Assembly (NCBI GenBank): GCA_028023455.1
Contig: JAQFVV010000030.1
Location: forward strand, 10,072,876-10,136,875
DNA from: Epiperipatus broadwayi
Lineage: Eukaryota > Onychophora > Udeonychophora > Euonychophora > Peripatidae
DNA: 64,000 nt
Direction of reading: 5' to 3'
Part shown: positions 1 to 12,800 of the stretch, in pieces
How the letters are laid out: each line of letters begins with the position of its first letter
Numbering within the stretch: the first letter of the stretch is position 1
The notes under the pieces: generated by a model
Database searches by the model: none
What the model was told of the DNA's origin: nothing
The model's input: only the letters and a program-made list of their open reading frames with translations
Translations under genes and position numbers: made by a program

Positions 1-656
1 AGAGGATTAGTGACGTCTTGCTTGTTGAATCCCAAGATCTAATGATAAGAGGCTAAGAAAAATATAAAAGCCAAATGATTATTATAATTCTTATCTGAGA
101 GCTGATTATAAATATGTCATTATAACTAGCTATATTGCAGATTTTCATGATGTGGAAGTCTGCAATAGATTTAATTTTCCGGACAACCAGCTGAGGCCTA
201 TTGATGACAGTTCCTGACCAAATGCATGGCAAGTTGCAGTTTCATTTCAAAGAAGGACAAAATCTATGAAAGTGATCATGAAGATGGACTTCTAAATCTG
301 CTAAATCTGTAAAGTATGAACTCTTGTGTCTATCTAATAAGAACTTTCCTAAAATCGCAATTAATTAATAGCTGAAAATAAGAACTCTTGTCTGACTTAA
401 AAAAGCAAATTCAATTGTTAATAATTTTTTTTTATGCAGATGTTTAAGCAATCATTTCCATTTCATTTTTTTTTTGTGTGTGTATTATGTTTTAACTAAA
501 ATGTATTAAATTTAAAGTTGGGTGTAGATAGCTGCATGAATAAAGATTAATAACTATGTTTAAATTCGTTTATGCTTAGTTTAAGGGATTTTAATTTCAG
601 GCTATTTGTTTTGTAGTTAGGGCAATGCTTACGGAGGGATATGTGGGTGTTTATAT
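1..656. other. AT-rich sequence without recognised feature
   Basis: No open frame with a recognisable product, no RNA gene and no clear repeat was seen here. It would fall in the second or a later intron of the minus-strand FMO gene if that gene continues beyond the left edge. Confidence 0.5.
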
Positions 657-983
657 CAATGTAATATGAAGCGTGTTTAGCATACAGGGCAACGTGCCCA
701 TCTGAATGCATGACCCCAAAGAGGCAGTCATATCATTGAAATGGTCACAGATGTACTACCTGCGCCATTGATCCCTTCTAGCTCTATGGACAGGGATTTA
801 TAAGATGGCAGAAAGACCACTCTCCCCCATACGTAGCACTCTTAAAAAAATTATATACATGATTCCTTAGTCCAGATGCACTTTCCTACTCTGGACACGG
901 ATCATTTCCTTCAAATAATATCACGCTGTCAGATGCACATTCCTGTCAGCATGGTTTTATGCTAGCATCTTCATATTACATTG
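657..983. repeat. MITE-like element with short terminal inverted repeats
   Basis: The 15-base string CAATGTAATATGAAG at 657-671 recurs as its exact reverse complement at 969-983. A further inverted match (AGCATA / TATGCT) lies just inside. The interior is clearly richer in G+C than its surroundings, which suggests an inserted unit of about 330 bp. No coding capacity and no convincing target-site duplication were seen, so the class is open. Confidence 0.45.
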
Positions 984-3037
984 GTTGCAAATATATATCT
1001 GGAAGCTGACATTGGGTTGACTACGAACTTTTAGTCTGAGATTGAATGAATGTTTTGATAAGTTTTTAAGTGGAAAATATCTATGTAGACTATCTATGTT
1101 CGACATGCTAAAGTAAAATATAATTTAAATATCCATCTATGCGGTCTATTTAAATAGTAATTTGAATTTAAATTTAAAAAAATTATTAATGTTAAAATCT
1201 AAAAATAAATTTATTCCTCAATTTTAAATGTGCCTTAATAAAAATCTATTTGTGTGTTAATTACTGGCAGTGGCTTCTTTTATTTTATTGTTCTAAATAT
1301 TTAATATATATTTTGAGAATATAAATCTATTAAAACTTATAAAAATGTTTAAATCTCTGCTACTCTATGAGCTAGTGACATTGGGCAAACGGTCAGAATA
1401 ATATATATAAAAAAAATTTTGAATCTTAACTTACACATCTGCCTACTATATAAATTTTTCTAGGGTGAAATGCCTAAATGGTGCCCTTGTAGTGCGGATA
1501 TGTTAAGACTCTTCAGTGACCATTAATATATATATATCATAGCCATGATCTGGGAAATCAAATCCATATGAAACTTGGAATATTTAATCAAATAGCTGAG
1601 AATTTTCAATCAAGCTTCCATATTTTGTTCAGTAAATGGATCACCAGTAATTATTAACTAGAGAGTAATGCACACACAAAAAAAAAACCAATATCCCTTC
1701 ATCATTTGGCAGTAGTCTAGCCTAATGAGTAATACCTTCAATATTTTTTGTGATTTTTTGTTCTACAATGGCTTTTTTTTAGGTTTTTTTTACTTAGACC
1801 ATTCCCTATCCATTAATAGTAGTGATTCTGAACACTATTAATTTTTTTCCCACATACTCTTGAAATCCATGAAGAAAAACATCATAAAAGACAAATGACC
1901 CCCAAGATGCAGTTAGTGCTGACTTAATACTCATCAGTGGACCCAGGTAATTTGTCTTTTATGATATCTTTATACATGTGTTTCAAAAGTGGGTGGCAAA
2001 GTTGAGGTTATTTAGTATATTTATAAAAAATATTGTACATGTAAAAACAGAAATGAAGTTGAATTATTCCATGTGTGTGTGTGTGTGTGTTTAATTAAAA
2101 AAACAGATATATTATTCTTTAACTGAGGTTTGAAGTTTATATCTGGGTAGAGATAATCTCTGGTTTAATAAATGATTAGTGATAATCATTAATGTATTTA
2201 TCTAGAGTGAATTATGTAAAAGTTGTGGGTGGAGTAAATGTGACACTTATAAATCAAAATTTAACAATTTATTTTTTTATTTTACGTGGATAAATATGTT
2301 TATTAGATTTTTAAGTTTTGAAAAATTATAATAGTAACTGGATAATGTGTTCATGTAGGTTTCTGGATGTTAATTTTTTTAGATAGGATATCTGATTTAA
2401 CTTTAAGGTGATCCCTATCTGAAATTGTTTTGCTTTTCCAGCTGATAATTTTTGTTTTAAGCAACAACAGTCAGTTTTTCTGAGTACTTTATTATCATTT
2501 TAATTTACTTAGAAGGCCTTCTTATTCTCTTTCTTTATATTACTAAATAGTAAGTAACGAAAACAAATTTTTTAAACATCATGAATCTTCAAACTAATAA
2601 TTATTCTTATCCTTTTCAGAATAATATTAGCATTAATTTTTTCATCTGATTTCGTCCAAAATTTAGACTTGAACTTAATTTTTATTCAAATCTTTCTAGA
2701 AAACAACAACTTATATACACGATTCTATTTTAAAAGAATTGATGAAATAACAATATTTCTAGCAAATTAGCTCTTCCTTTGTTTAATTAGTAGAACCATT
2801 TTGACAACAAATATAATATAATACATAAAATGCAAGAATTCAGTTTACAATATAACAATATTAAGATAATTTCCTTCAACTCACTTTTTTTTCTTTTTTA
2901 GCAACTGGATAGTATAAATATAAGATTTTCTTAAATTGATTAAATATTTACGTCATATCTGATCTTGCCTTCAGAAGTGAATTACTCCAGATTCCTTCCT
3001 TATCTGATTGGATCAAGCACTCATTGCTGCTAATCAA
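984..3037. other. AT-rich non-coding stretch
   Basis: No gene seen. It contains a small hairpin (17-base arms near 1881-1897 and 1950-1966, reading ATCATAAAAGACAAAT in the left arm) and a TG dinucleotide run at 2072-2091. The rest is simple AT-rich sequence. Confidence 0.45.
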
Positions 3038-3594
3038 TGTTAAACATGTGTATAACCAACATATAAAAATAGCCAAAGGCTAAAACATAAGTATGGCCAA
3101 TGTGTAAACATGTGGATAAAGCTACCATTGGTTAGTACAGACCAATAGGCAATGATACTATCAGAATCCGATTGCTGCCAGTAAGGTAGGTGATTTGGCA
3201 ATAAATAGTCAGCTTTTTTGAGGGCAAGTCATAGAAGTATAAGAGGAAAGAGAGAGAATGTCCGTCTAACCTGAATGACTGAATGTGCTCTCAATTGAAA
3301 CTACTTCCAACAGTGAAGGTGTTTATACTATAGACATTCCCAAATATCTCTATGCAGTAAGGCAAGTCCATGACAGGACTGGAAGCTGCTAAGATTACGG
3401 CCAACTCAAGGCAATCTGTCCAGTACAGCCGAAAAGTCTTGACTAGAACTCATAAGGCAAGCTAATATATACAGCTGGAAGTGAGTCCATCAATATCAGC
3501 ACAGTATTAACTACGTTTATCTATGTATTGAGTGCTCATATTTTTATTGATATCACTGTTGGTTTGAGCCTGAAACCTGCAACTCAGACCAAAC
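3038..3594. repeat. GC-richer island, possible solo LTR
   Basis: This block differs in composition from its flanks. It begins TGTTAAACATG, has a TATA/poly(A)-like AATAAATAG in the middle, and ends near a CCAAACATA string. That layout resembles a solo long terminal repeat, but no target-site duplication, primer-binding site or polypurine tract was found. It could equally be an unrelated repeat. Confidence 0.22.
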
Positions 3595-4049
3595 ATAATA
3601 GACAATATATGTCTTATATTATTATATATATAATAAAAATAGTATTTTACATATATTAATGTAAATTAAAATTTACTTTTTAATTAAATTTGATTCATTT
3701 CTTTGAACAAATATCTTAATAAAATCTTACAATCTAAAACTGCTATGAAAGAATCATTTAATTCTAAAACTATTCTTTACCATTTTCAGATAAGTCCACT
3801 AATTTCTTTAACATGATCTCATTTTCAGATGCTTTTTGATGCAAAATTGTTGCTTTACTGTTGTTTCTTTCTAACAGGAAAAATATTTTTTATAATATTT
3901 CAAACTGATGTCCCTTATAAAATCTTCTTCAATACCACATTAATAATGCTCTGAAAAAACAACAGCTGACACTGGAAGTATATTAAGTTCTTTTCTTGAA
4001 AGCAACTATAATAATTAGTCAATAAAGTACCCTGATCAAGTGAAAACAC

Positions 4050-4215
4050 TTGGATCATCAGTGTAATTATAAATATGCGAAGACGGTATAAAGAAAAGCT
4101 TTCATAAAGACCGGTTTTTTAAAAAATAAACATGTTCTTAGCCGACTATGAATAAAAAAACGGAGAAAGCTTTTCTCTATACGGTCTTCGTATATTTATG
4201 ATTACATTAGCCCGG
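4050..4215. repeat. Imperfect palindromic hairpin, MITE-like
   Basis: The left arm (about 4062-4102, containing TATAAATATGCGAAGAC and AAAAGCTTT) is mirrored by the right arm (about 4169-4208, AAAGCTTTTC then GTCTTCGTATATTTAT). The arms are about 40 bases and interrupted by a few mismatches, around a spacer of about 65 bases. No coding potential. It is consistent with a worn foldback MITE. Confidence 0.5.
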
Positions 4216-4589
4216 GTTAAAACTTATACTTTTATAATTGATCTTCAGTGGTAGTTTGCTATTACTTGTAATCTTTTTAATATAGTTTATTCTAGAATTT
4301 TAATTTTAGAGTTACATCATAAACTGTAACCACATCAATTAAATATGTTTTTAACAACAAAAAAAAGATGCTTCAAATACGGCATTTGACTGATTGCATT
4401 AAAATTCAACTGATAATTGTGAAAAAAATTTTAAAATAAGTTTTAGAAACTGCCAATAGGTGACAGTAGTGTATAAATGTAGATGGGGAGATAAAATGGG
4501 TCTGTAAAATTAATGATAAGCAAGTTATTTACAAATGTAATGGGAAAAAAAAGAGTCAAAAGAATTGATAAAGGAGGAGATATGAAAAA

Positions 4590-7500
4590 AGAAATTGTTA
4601 AAATTTGATATTTGAATATGCAAAGTGATAGGATACCAGAAAAGTGGCTGGAATTAAACAAAGTTAAAAACGAAGAGCTTGAGGTATTAGCAATAATGGA
4701 AACACATCTAAGAGAAGAACTTATACTGGAAGACATTGTATGGCAGAGTATAAATAGAGAAGACAAAGAAGAAAGGGGTGATGGTATAGGAGTTATATCA
4801 AAAAAAATTTAAATACTGTTAAGTGTCAAGAACATTTGTGGTTTGAGATGAGGTTAGGAAGACAAGAATGAATGGTGTCTGTAGTGTATATAGCCACTGG
4901 AGATAGTCAAACTATAAAGGGGTGGAGCAATAGCATATATTAATTCCTAGTTAAGTATATATAGTTTTGAAAAAAAAGGAGGGAAGAAAATAATGGTTAT
5001 AGGGGATATGAATGGACATATTGAAGAAATTGATGAAATAGATAATAAAAATGGACAGCTTTTGAAGAATTTTTGTCAGAGAGTGAATTTGAGCATTGGA
5101 AATTTATCAAATATTTATGAGGGACAATACACATGGTCTAGAAATAATATATTTCACACAATAGATTGTGTATTAGTAGTGAAAGAGGGAATGAATAAAG
5201 TACGAAAAATGATAATGAAGAGAGAGTATGCAATAGTGATCATAATTTCTTTACAATAGAAATGATTAGTAATGTGATAAAAATAGTAATAAAAGTAGAA
5301 AGGATAGAGAAAGATGTGGATGCAGAATGAATGATAAGAATAAGTTAGAAGAATATAGAATAAAAGTAGAAAAAATCATGGAAGAGTTTGTTGGGGATGA
5401 ATATGAGGACTGGTGTGGTGAAATAGAAAAAAAAAGGGAAATAGGGCTTTAGGGGAGAATATTCAGTAGAATAAAAGTAATAAAAATGTGAGAGTTAGTA
5501 AAAGTGTAAAAGAGAGGGGAAAGCTTGCAGAAAATATAAGTGTGCTATTAAAAATAAAGAAAGTGAAAAAGATGTCAATGTTAAATGGGAAAAGTATTTT
5601 TTAAAAAATAAGTTGGCTATAGTAAACAATTATAGAAAGAGAATGAAATTAAATAGTAAATTGTTGGAGGACATTAATAAAAAAGGAAAAGATGGGAGTA
5701 AATAAATTTGGAAATATACTAAAAGAAGTAATGTAGGGGAGAGAGAAATAATATTACTAGATGATGAGGGAATAGAGTATAGCTCTAGAGAAGAATTAGA
5801 GACAATCTTAAATATGTAATGAATATGGAAAAGATGTTATACATGAAGGACAGAATATGAAAGCATATAGTAATGAAAATATTAGATTTACAGAAAATGA
5901 ATTGAATGAGGCAGGAAAGAAATTGAAAAATGGAAAGGCAAGAGGTTTTGATGGATGGGTAGCAGAGACAGTGATAAATTTAGGAAATGGGAAAAAATAA
6001 ACCTACTATTAAGATGGCACAGAAGAGAGAATTTCCAGATAGCTGGAATAATAAAAAAGTAAGATTACTACTTAAAGAAAAGAGTAAGGATCATAGAAAA
6101 TTAAATAATTATAGATCGATAGCAGTAACGTCAGTGTTATATAAAGTTTTCGCATATATGGTGGCTGGAAGAGTTGCAAAAGGGATGGAAAAAAATAATA
6201 TAATGGGAGAAATGCAAGGAGGTTTTCAATCAGATAGGCATATAGGAAATAGTTTATTTGTAGTTACACAACTTATAGATATGGTAGACAGTTATATATG
6301 GTTTTTATTAATATAGAGAAAGCATATGATAGAGGAAATAAAAATAGATTATGGTTAAGTTTGGTAAATTTGGGAATGAATGGAGCTTTAGTGGATCTTA
6401 TTAAGAGATTGTATGAAAATAATTACTATATATATCAAATTAGGAAATATAGAATCAGTTAAGATTAAAAATGGGGTGGGACTAAGCCAAGATGTCCTAT
6501 GTCGTGTATTTTGTTTTATATGAGAGAAATGGGGATAGCAATAGAAAGACTAAGAAAAGGGGTAGAGATATCATTAATAGGTGACAAGGAAGTATATACA
6601 TTATTGGGTCTTTTATTTACAGATCACATCTTCTTGTACACAGAAAGTAGGAAAGATATGGAAGTTATGCTGAAGACATGTGCAAGGGTGAATAAAGAGA
6701 TGGGGATTAAATTTAGTGAAGAAAAATGATGATAGATGCTGGGGAAAAGAGAAGAGAAAGAATTTTAATTGGGGGATATAAAGTTAAATGTGGTAAATAT
6801 GAATAACTATTTGGGAATCATCTTAAGTAATCAGAGAAATTGCTTGGATGAATGGAAGAAAAAATAGATAAATAAAGCAAAGAAAAGAAAGGGATTGATA
6901 AAGAAATTAACAGTGTTTTCATATAATAAATATGATGTAGCTAGAATTGTATGGAAGGGAGTGGCAGTAACAGGGTTAACATATGATAACAATGCATTAG
7001 TAAAGGGGTGTTAGATTACTTAGAAAAAGTGCAAAGAGAAGTATGAAGACATTATTAGCTGCAGATATGTGGACAGCAAAGGAGGCAATTCAAGAAAAAA
7101 TGGGATGGTCAAGTTTTTATATGAGAGATTCAAAAAGCAAAATGAAAATGTTCAGTAGATTGCAATTTATGAATAATAAGAGAATAGCCAAAATAGCATT
7201 TAATTGGGTTATGAATAAAGGACAGGCAACAAGATGGGTAAAAAAAATAATGTGGTATGCAGAAGATTTGGATAAAGAATTTATGTCAGTATACTTATAT
7301 AAAAGATGGAATGATTGTGTTAGGAGAATTATTGAGTGTTATAGTGGTAAGGAATGGGATAGAAAAATAGATGCATTAACAAAAAATAGGAATTGAAGAA
7401 CTAGTATGGAGAGTAAAAAGTAAACAGAATATTGGGTATGAGTTAATTTATGATAATAGTAAGGAAAGTAATTTACTGTTTAAGGCTTGAACAGGATCTT

Positions 7501-7870
7501 TAGCAAGAAGGGATTATACATATAAATGGAAAAATATGGGTGATTTAGTCTGCAAATTATGTAAAGAAGGCATAGACAATATTAGGCATATGTTAACTGA
7601 ATGTAAATGCCTGCAAACAGAAAGGGTACAAATATGAAGTTGGGGAAGAATAAATATAAGCAAAGTGAATACACAAAAAGTGGGTTCTTGGTTTTGAAAA
7701 AGATAATGGGATCTAGATATAAAGGCTATAGAGTGGAGACAAAGATGTTATGAAAATGGGATGGAGCAGGATAAGATAAGGTGGATAACAGGTTTCTCTG
7801 GGCATAGTGGCTCAGAGATGACTGACTCTGAAAAGGAGAAACTACAATGCATCACATCATATGATATTGC
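4590..7870 (+). mobile_element. LINE-B: decayed non-LTR retrotransposon, near full length
   Basis: A chain of broken plus-strand frames reads as one non-LTR retrotransposon. At 4612-4812 is an endonuclease start (METHLREE, GIGVISKK). At 4993-5259 is GDMNGHI, the GDFN-type endonuclease motif. At 5987-6316 are reverse transcriptase motifs (NYRSIAVTSVLYKVFA, GEMQGGFQ). At 6499-6729 the catalytic box reads FTDH where FxDD is expected. At about 7480-7640 is a C-terminal zinc knuckle (CKLCKEG, HMLTEC). The 3' end carries a CATCACATCAT tail. At least ten stops or frameshifts separate the pieces, so the copy is dead. A second 3' copy lies at 60630-61164. The clade is not resolved: the motifs exclude LTR elements but do not settle which LINE clade. 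Confidence 0.8.
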
Positions 7871-9452
7871 ATCTTATTTGAGAATTATTGGTGTGTTATA
7901 ACTAATTGTGTGAAATATTAGCATAAAATAGTTGAGTATTACATTATACTATATTAAAAATTTGTCAAAAAAAAATTGACTTGGATTTTTATGATAACCA
8001 CGAAAATTAATATTTTATTCATAGTTGTTAGAGCAAAATAGTTTAAAAAAATATTAGAAGGTCATAGAAATCTAAATATTTACTTTTAATCAACAGAAGA
8101 ATTTATTAAAACAAAGATATATAAAAGAACTCATTAAAGTTAATTATGCAGCTCTAAAATTGAGATGCAAAAATAAATTATATCGATAAATCACGTTAAT
8201 TTTTAGCTTACAATTCTTGATAAAATCTATAGTAAAATTGATTAATTGATGATTGGTAGATGTATAACTGCATTTAAACCCTAGATTTTATAAAGACAAA
8301 GGTCAGATACGAGATAAAAATTTAAATGATAAAACATCTATTACTCACTGATTAGTCAAGTTTATTATAGATGGCAGTAGAGGAGAGAAGGGCTTTTGTT
8401 TTATTTATAAATTATATTAAGATGATAGCAAACACTACCGAATTGCTTCCTTATTATAATGATCAAAAAGCTTGATCAAAGTACAGTTCTTTACTTCCTT
8501 TTGGGAAAACAGTTTAACATACATACACATGGAATAATTCACCTCAATTTCTCTCATACCATATATAATGCCTTTTATGGTCGTACTTCATCACACATTC
8601 TTGAATATATTTTACTTATTAATGGTAAATCAAATGTTAAAATTCAATTCAATTCTCCAATATAGAGTCAGGCAAAAGATAGCACTTAAATAAAATATTC
8701 AAATTGCGTTTCGTTATGAAAGGTAAATTTATGAATTCTATTTAAATTACAAGTTTTGATATTAACAAAGTTATGGCATAATTATTATTCTGAATCAATA
8801 GTTTTAAAAGAAAAGATATTTTATTGAAAGTTTAGTAAATCATATAATGGACCTAAAATGGTAATATGAAATTTCTATGATCAAAAACAAACTTATGAGT
8901 CTTATACAATTTTGTAGAGAATGTTTTAATATTAATAAAATCCGTCTATTTGGAAATGAGTAGAAACATTTTAATTCCGAGAAGAAAAAAGAATGGAGAG
9001 AGTTTAAAAAAAACTGCTCTAAAAATGTTTTTTGTAATGAATATACAAATCAACCTGTGAACCACAACAAATACGTCCACTTATAAAAGATGCTCATCTG
9101 CTTCTTCTGTTTACGTGATATTTTACATTGTTGTCTTTTAATTTTTTCCACAGAATTTTTTTCTTTGTGAAATACTTCAATACATTATAACTCCCCTATG
9201 TATTCTATTTTCTGCCATATAATTCCCACTAGAAACAACGATGTAGCTTAAAAATATGGAGATTCTAGATCATACTTCACTTAATGTAATTGGATGAGAC
9301 AAGGAAGGAAAAAATTACTACTTATGAATAATTAAGAATTATTTCTTAAGCATAGTACTCCAGTGACTAATTTCTATACTAATCGTCAAGAAACTTATGA
9401 TTAATAATTATATATATATATTCTTTACTAACATTATTTTGTCATTTCAAAT
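7871..9452. other. AT-rich non-coding stretch
   Basis: No gene recognised. A 68-codon plus-strand frame at 8459-8665 has no family signature and sits in ordinary AT-rich sequence, so I treat it as chance. Confidence 0.45.
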
Positions 9453-9804
9453 TTCAACCATTATCAATCCATCGCAGAATAATGTTCCCTCCAAATTTAA
9501 TTCATTTTTTCCCTAAATCACATCTAACAAATACCCTTATATTATCCATCTATTTCACTGTTAGTTTCTGCTTAGATCTTTAAAATCTCTTCAGATGGCA
9601 GTTTAAGATTTCAGTTGTTCGTATACTATCACCTCCACTACCAATATGTTTAATCCCAACACCATTTCAATGTCTTAGTTCTTTTAATGATGTCAATAAT
9701 ACTTCTTTACAGATCATCTTATTATTCCTAATCCATAATTCATTGAGTGATCTTAATCTCTAAATTGTTCTTTTGTGTCATATCCTTAAGTAAGAATTGG
9801 TAAT
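9453..9804 (-). mobile_element. RTE-type LINE fragment (3' part)
   Basis: Read on the minus strand, this segment follows the 3' end of the RTE copy at 18461-21437. It covers the TTGATAATGG end, the region encoding the C-terminal domain, and the stretch before it around the TWTLNRRAIQRL region. It is heavily mutated, with no open frame. It is cut by the P element that starts near 9805, and its inner end is copied into the 211-bp duplication. Confidence 0.6.
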
Positions 9805-9904
9805 TAAAACAGGCAAAAATCTCCATACAGTAGTGCCACTCAGTGCGAGCCAAACTAATCAATGGATTCCAGAAGGCTTGTGCATATAATCGTTACTCAT
9901 CCAA

Positions 9905-9950
9905 TATTCCCAGACTAGTTTCTAGCTTGTGGCTTTCATCAGTGAGGAGC
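9905..9950 (-). ncRNA. Candidate type I hammerhead ribozyme (P copy 1, first duplicate)
   Basis: On the minus strand this reads CTCCTCA, then CTGATGA (core C3-A9), then a short AGC..GCT stem II, then GAAA, then C-TA-G, then the GTC cleavage triplet. TGGGAATATTGG follows and pairs in part with the upstream CTCCTCA to form stem I. Core positions match the hammerhead consensus. Stem III is only two base pairs with a two-base loop, like the short stem III reported for PLE and retrozyme hammerheads. Activity is untested. Confidence 0.45.
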
Positions 9951-10115
9951 CCTGAATCTGATCTTAATCTCTAAATTGTTCTTTTGTGTCATATCCTTAA
10001 GTAAGAATTGGTAATTAAAACAGGCAAAAATCTCCATACAGTAGTGCCACTCAGTGCGAGCCAAACTAATCAATGGATTCCAGAAGGCTTGTGCATATAA
10101 TCGTTACTCATCCAA

Positions 10116-10161
10116 TATTCCCAGACTAGTTTCTAGCTTGTGGCTTTCATCAGTGAGGAGC
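10116..10161 (-). ncRNA. Candidate type I hammerhead ribozyme (second duplicate)
   Basis: This is an identical copy of the motif at 9905-9950, 211 bp away in the tandem duplication and in the same orientation. A transcript across both would carry two head-to-tail hammerheads bounding a 211-nt unit. Confidence 0.45.
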
Positions 10162-10574
10162 CCTGAATCTGAGAGCACTGCACTTATATCTTAGGATCTA
10201 ATGCAATCCTCCAGCAGCCACCTTTTATCTCTACTTAACTACAAAACTATGAATCTTAAATTGAAAACACCTTAATATTTTCAATCCAAGCTCATTAGCT
10301 TATATAGTCATATAGGTCTGAACTCAGTTCAGTATCTATACATTTTGGGGTCTTTGGTTCTTTAATAACCATAGCCACTACTATTAGATCCTAAGATCTA
10401 GGTACAGTGCTCTCAGATCCATGACTCCTCATGGACAAAGGCCACAAGCCAGAAACTAGCCTGGAGATATTGAATGAGTAGGCACTAGATGGGGATTTTA
10501 TGCACAAGCCTTCTGGCATCCATTGATTATTCTAGCTAGTGGCGAATATGTATAGTGAGTTTTGCCTGTTTTAG

Positions 10575-11275
10575 GAACCAGGATGGATATATTAGAAAAA
10601 TGAAGGGCAGCCCCAGGGTCTTAGTCCGGAAAAGTGCTTTTTATTGAAAGCAATAGTAAAATGTGACTGAAAGATAGACCAAAATCAAAATAAAAAGATA
10701 ATTGCAAGATATTTTTGAAATAGTTTTTCATAGGACTATAAAAAAACTTTCAGAGAACTATTACTGCATAGTGACCAACTGTATAAAATATAATATCTTT
10801 TGCAAAATATTGGAATATAAAATATAAAACAAAGATCCAAAAACAAACCCTAAACATAACTAGTAACTTTCATTATCATAATCCTTTGTATTGATAAAAT
10901 ATTGGTTGATTAAGTTATAAAAAACCGATTCTCAAAATACTTGTCAATTTCTGATATTATTTCATTTGATGCTCAGTCACATTATTTATAATATCATATA
11001 TATATATTGTACCAATGTATAAATATATACATGGTACATAAATATGTGTATATATATATATAACTCCTATCCCTTACACTGATGAGAGCAAATCAGCTTG
11101 AAATCAGCTGATCTGAGGGTGGAGCAAAATGAAAGAGACAGTGAATATTGACTCTGACGTTTATGTAAACAGAATACGCTTGTTTGGAGGTCTTGGTAAA
11201 GCTCCATCTATTGATCATTAATACAAGTGATAGCAGGTTTTTACGTATATAAAACTTGTTTTTCTTTTTCATATA
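10575..11275. other. AT-rich spacer with TA-rich runs
   Basis: No gene or recognised element. There are TA-rich microsatellite-like runs near 10995-11060. The minus-strand frame at 11093-11302 has no family signature. Confidence 0.4.
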
Positions 11276-11533
11276 TATATGAAGTGGAGTTGGGCTGGAC
11301 ATATTGCTAGAAGAGATTATAATAGATGGGCAATTGAAATTTTAAACTGGATTCCAAGAGATTGTAAAAGATCCAGAAAGAGACCACATGTGAGATGGAT
11401 GGATGAAATAAGAAAGTGTGTAGGAGTGATGTGGAGAAGAGAAGCCAAAGATCAGAAAAAATGAATTGAACTTGGAGAGACCTTCATCTTGAAGTGGATT
11501 GATAATGGTTGATGATGATGATATATATATATA
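11276..11533 (+). mobile_element. RTE-type LINE, 5'-truncated 3' end
   Basis: The plus strand encodes the C-terminal block of the RTE family (WSWAGHIARRDYNRW, then RPHVRWMDEIRKC), matching the long copy at 21190-21419 closely. It stops at a TGA after KDQKK. The sequence runs on through GATAATGGTTGATGATGATG into a TA run, the same GAT-repeat 3' end as the long copy. The abrupt 5' boundary after a TA run is typical 5' truncation during reverse transcription. It is close in sequence to the long copy, so relatively young. Confidence 0.85.
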
Positions 11534-12620
11534 TGAGTTACATGATTTTATAAATAAAATAAGTATTACATTTCAATATTTAATTATTTGGAAAAAAAAA
11601 GGTTAATATTAAAAGAAAAGGTAAAGAATCTTTGGGATTAAGTTAGACTAATTATAACTTATCTTTCTTTTATTTTGTTTAGTAAAAGTTTATACTTAAT
11701 TGAAAACAAATTTTGTACAATACATAATCAGTTTCTGGAGATAAGAATGCAGACTGATTAAATAAACAATAGTCGCTAAATTTTTTATGTAATTAAAAAT
11801 ACAAGGTAATGAAAAATGTAACTAATTAAAAATAAAAAAATAAAGATCAAAAGAATTAATAATGTGGGTAACAAATTGAGCAGTGGGCGGAGTTGGTGTA
11901 TATATACTGCAATCGCCTATTGTTCAGACATATATAGAGACATATGGAAAAACATGCAGAAAAGAGAAAAGGAAAGAAAAAGAGAAATCAGAGTTTTAAA
12001 AGAATAGTTAGCCAAGGCCAGTTAGCAGTTAACTGAAGAACAAAGAACAGGTAAAACGACTGAATCCATCAAGATGAAACAATCTTTATATGGTCCTATT
12101 GATAGAAAAATGTGTTGCAAGATGAAAAGCTGAGTGTGCATTCTTTTCCACTGCCCATCTCCTGAATACCAGCCTTTGCCAATGTTTTACCTGCCATACC
12201 AAATCTACAGAACCAGACCTCACAGTAAAGCTGAGCCAGAAAGAAGCGACCCGCTATTATAAAATAGAAGCCGTTTATAAATCTGACAGTATCAGAAGAC
12301 AGGGTGATCATCCAAATATTGAATTAAAATCTAGGTGAATATGTTTAGACATCATTGATAAAACTTTTAAATTTTATTTCAAGCTAGAACTGTTTAAATA
12401 TCATTTCTAACTTTTAAATATATGTAAATAAGCACATGAATATTGTAGTTTGAATAAGTATTCATCTTTTGTTTAAATGTTTTAAATATTCCTTATGTTA
12501 TTTTTTTTTTATAAAAAAAATATGTTGTAAATTATTAGTATGATTTGCGTTTCTCTCTTTCTCACTTTACCTATGAGTAAATAAATAATCATATTTAGAT
12601 ATTCTGTGTTATGCCGATCT
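11534..12620. other. Non-coding stretch
   Basis: Mostly AT-rich. The part at 11880-12310 is somewhat richer in G+C and may be an unrecognised repeat or old transcribed sequence. The 71-codon minus-strand frame at 12096-12311 shows no FMO motif and no other family signature. Confidence 0.4.
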
Positions 12621-12624
12621 CATG

Positions 12625-12800
12625 TTTTAATAGCTAGTCATGGGTAAAGTGCTTGACCGTGTGTTAATGTCATCTCATGAGGTCTATGGTGCCTGTAAGG
12701 TTTAAACCCATTACAAGTATACCCATGAGATGTATCCTGCTTCTGGCCGTCATGGAGAGGTTATCTCGGCCTGGAAAAGTGACCGTTGTTTTAATATTTT
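12625..12800 (+). repeat. Possible tRNA-derived SINE fragment
   Basis: The stretch has an A-box-like segment (TAGTCATGGGTAAAG near 12632) and, about 60 bases on, a B-box-like GGTTTAAACCC near 12700. A GC-richer body follows (GGCCGTCATGGAGAGG). This order and spacing fit the head of a tRNA-derived SINE, but both boxes deviate from consensus and no second copy was seen in the window. Confidence 0.28.

Larger units (their letters stand above)
9748..10169. repeat. Perfect 211-bp tandem duplication
   Basis: Positions 9748-9958 and 9959-10169 appear identical base for base. The unit joins about 57 bp of the old RTE fragment to the left arm of the P element, including its hammerhead-like motif. Perfect identity beside heavily decayed neighbours means a very recent event or an assembly artefact. 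The duplication crosses the RTE/P junction, so it is younger than the P insertion. Confidence 0.85.
9805..10574. mobile_element. P element, copy 1: inverted-arm repeat with hammerhead-like motifs
   Basis: The left end reads TAAAACAGGCAAA and the right end its reverse complement TTTGCCTGTTTTA. Inside, long arms are inverted copies of each other: left arm 9805-10205 including the duplicated segment, right arm about 10385-10574. They flank a spacer of about 180 bp containing CATATAGGTCTGAACTCAGT, which recurs in other P copies. Both arms contain the ribozyme-like block, pointing outward. There is no coding sequence. Family P recurs at 22.1, 27.4, 31.9, 49.2, 54.0, 56.1 and 62.9 kb. I infer a non-autonomous element related to PLE termini; a plain foldback MITE is the alternative. 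Confidence 0.7.

Noticed and set aside
3038-3594. Solo LTR as a firm call
   Set aside because: No matching target-site duplication and no second LTR or internal retroelement sequence could be found, so it is kept only as a low-confidence feature.
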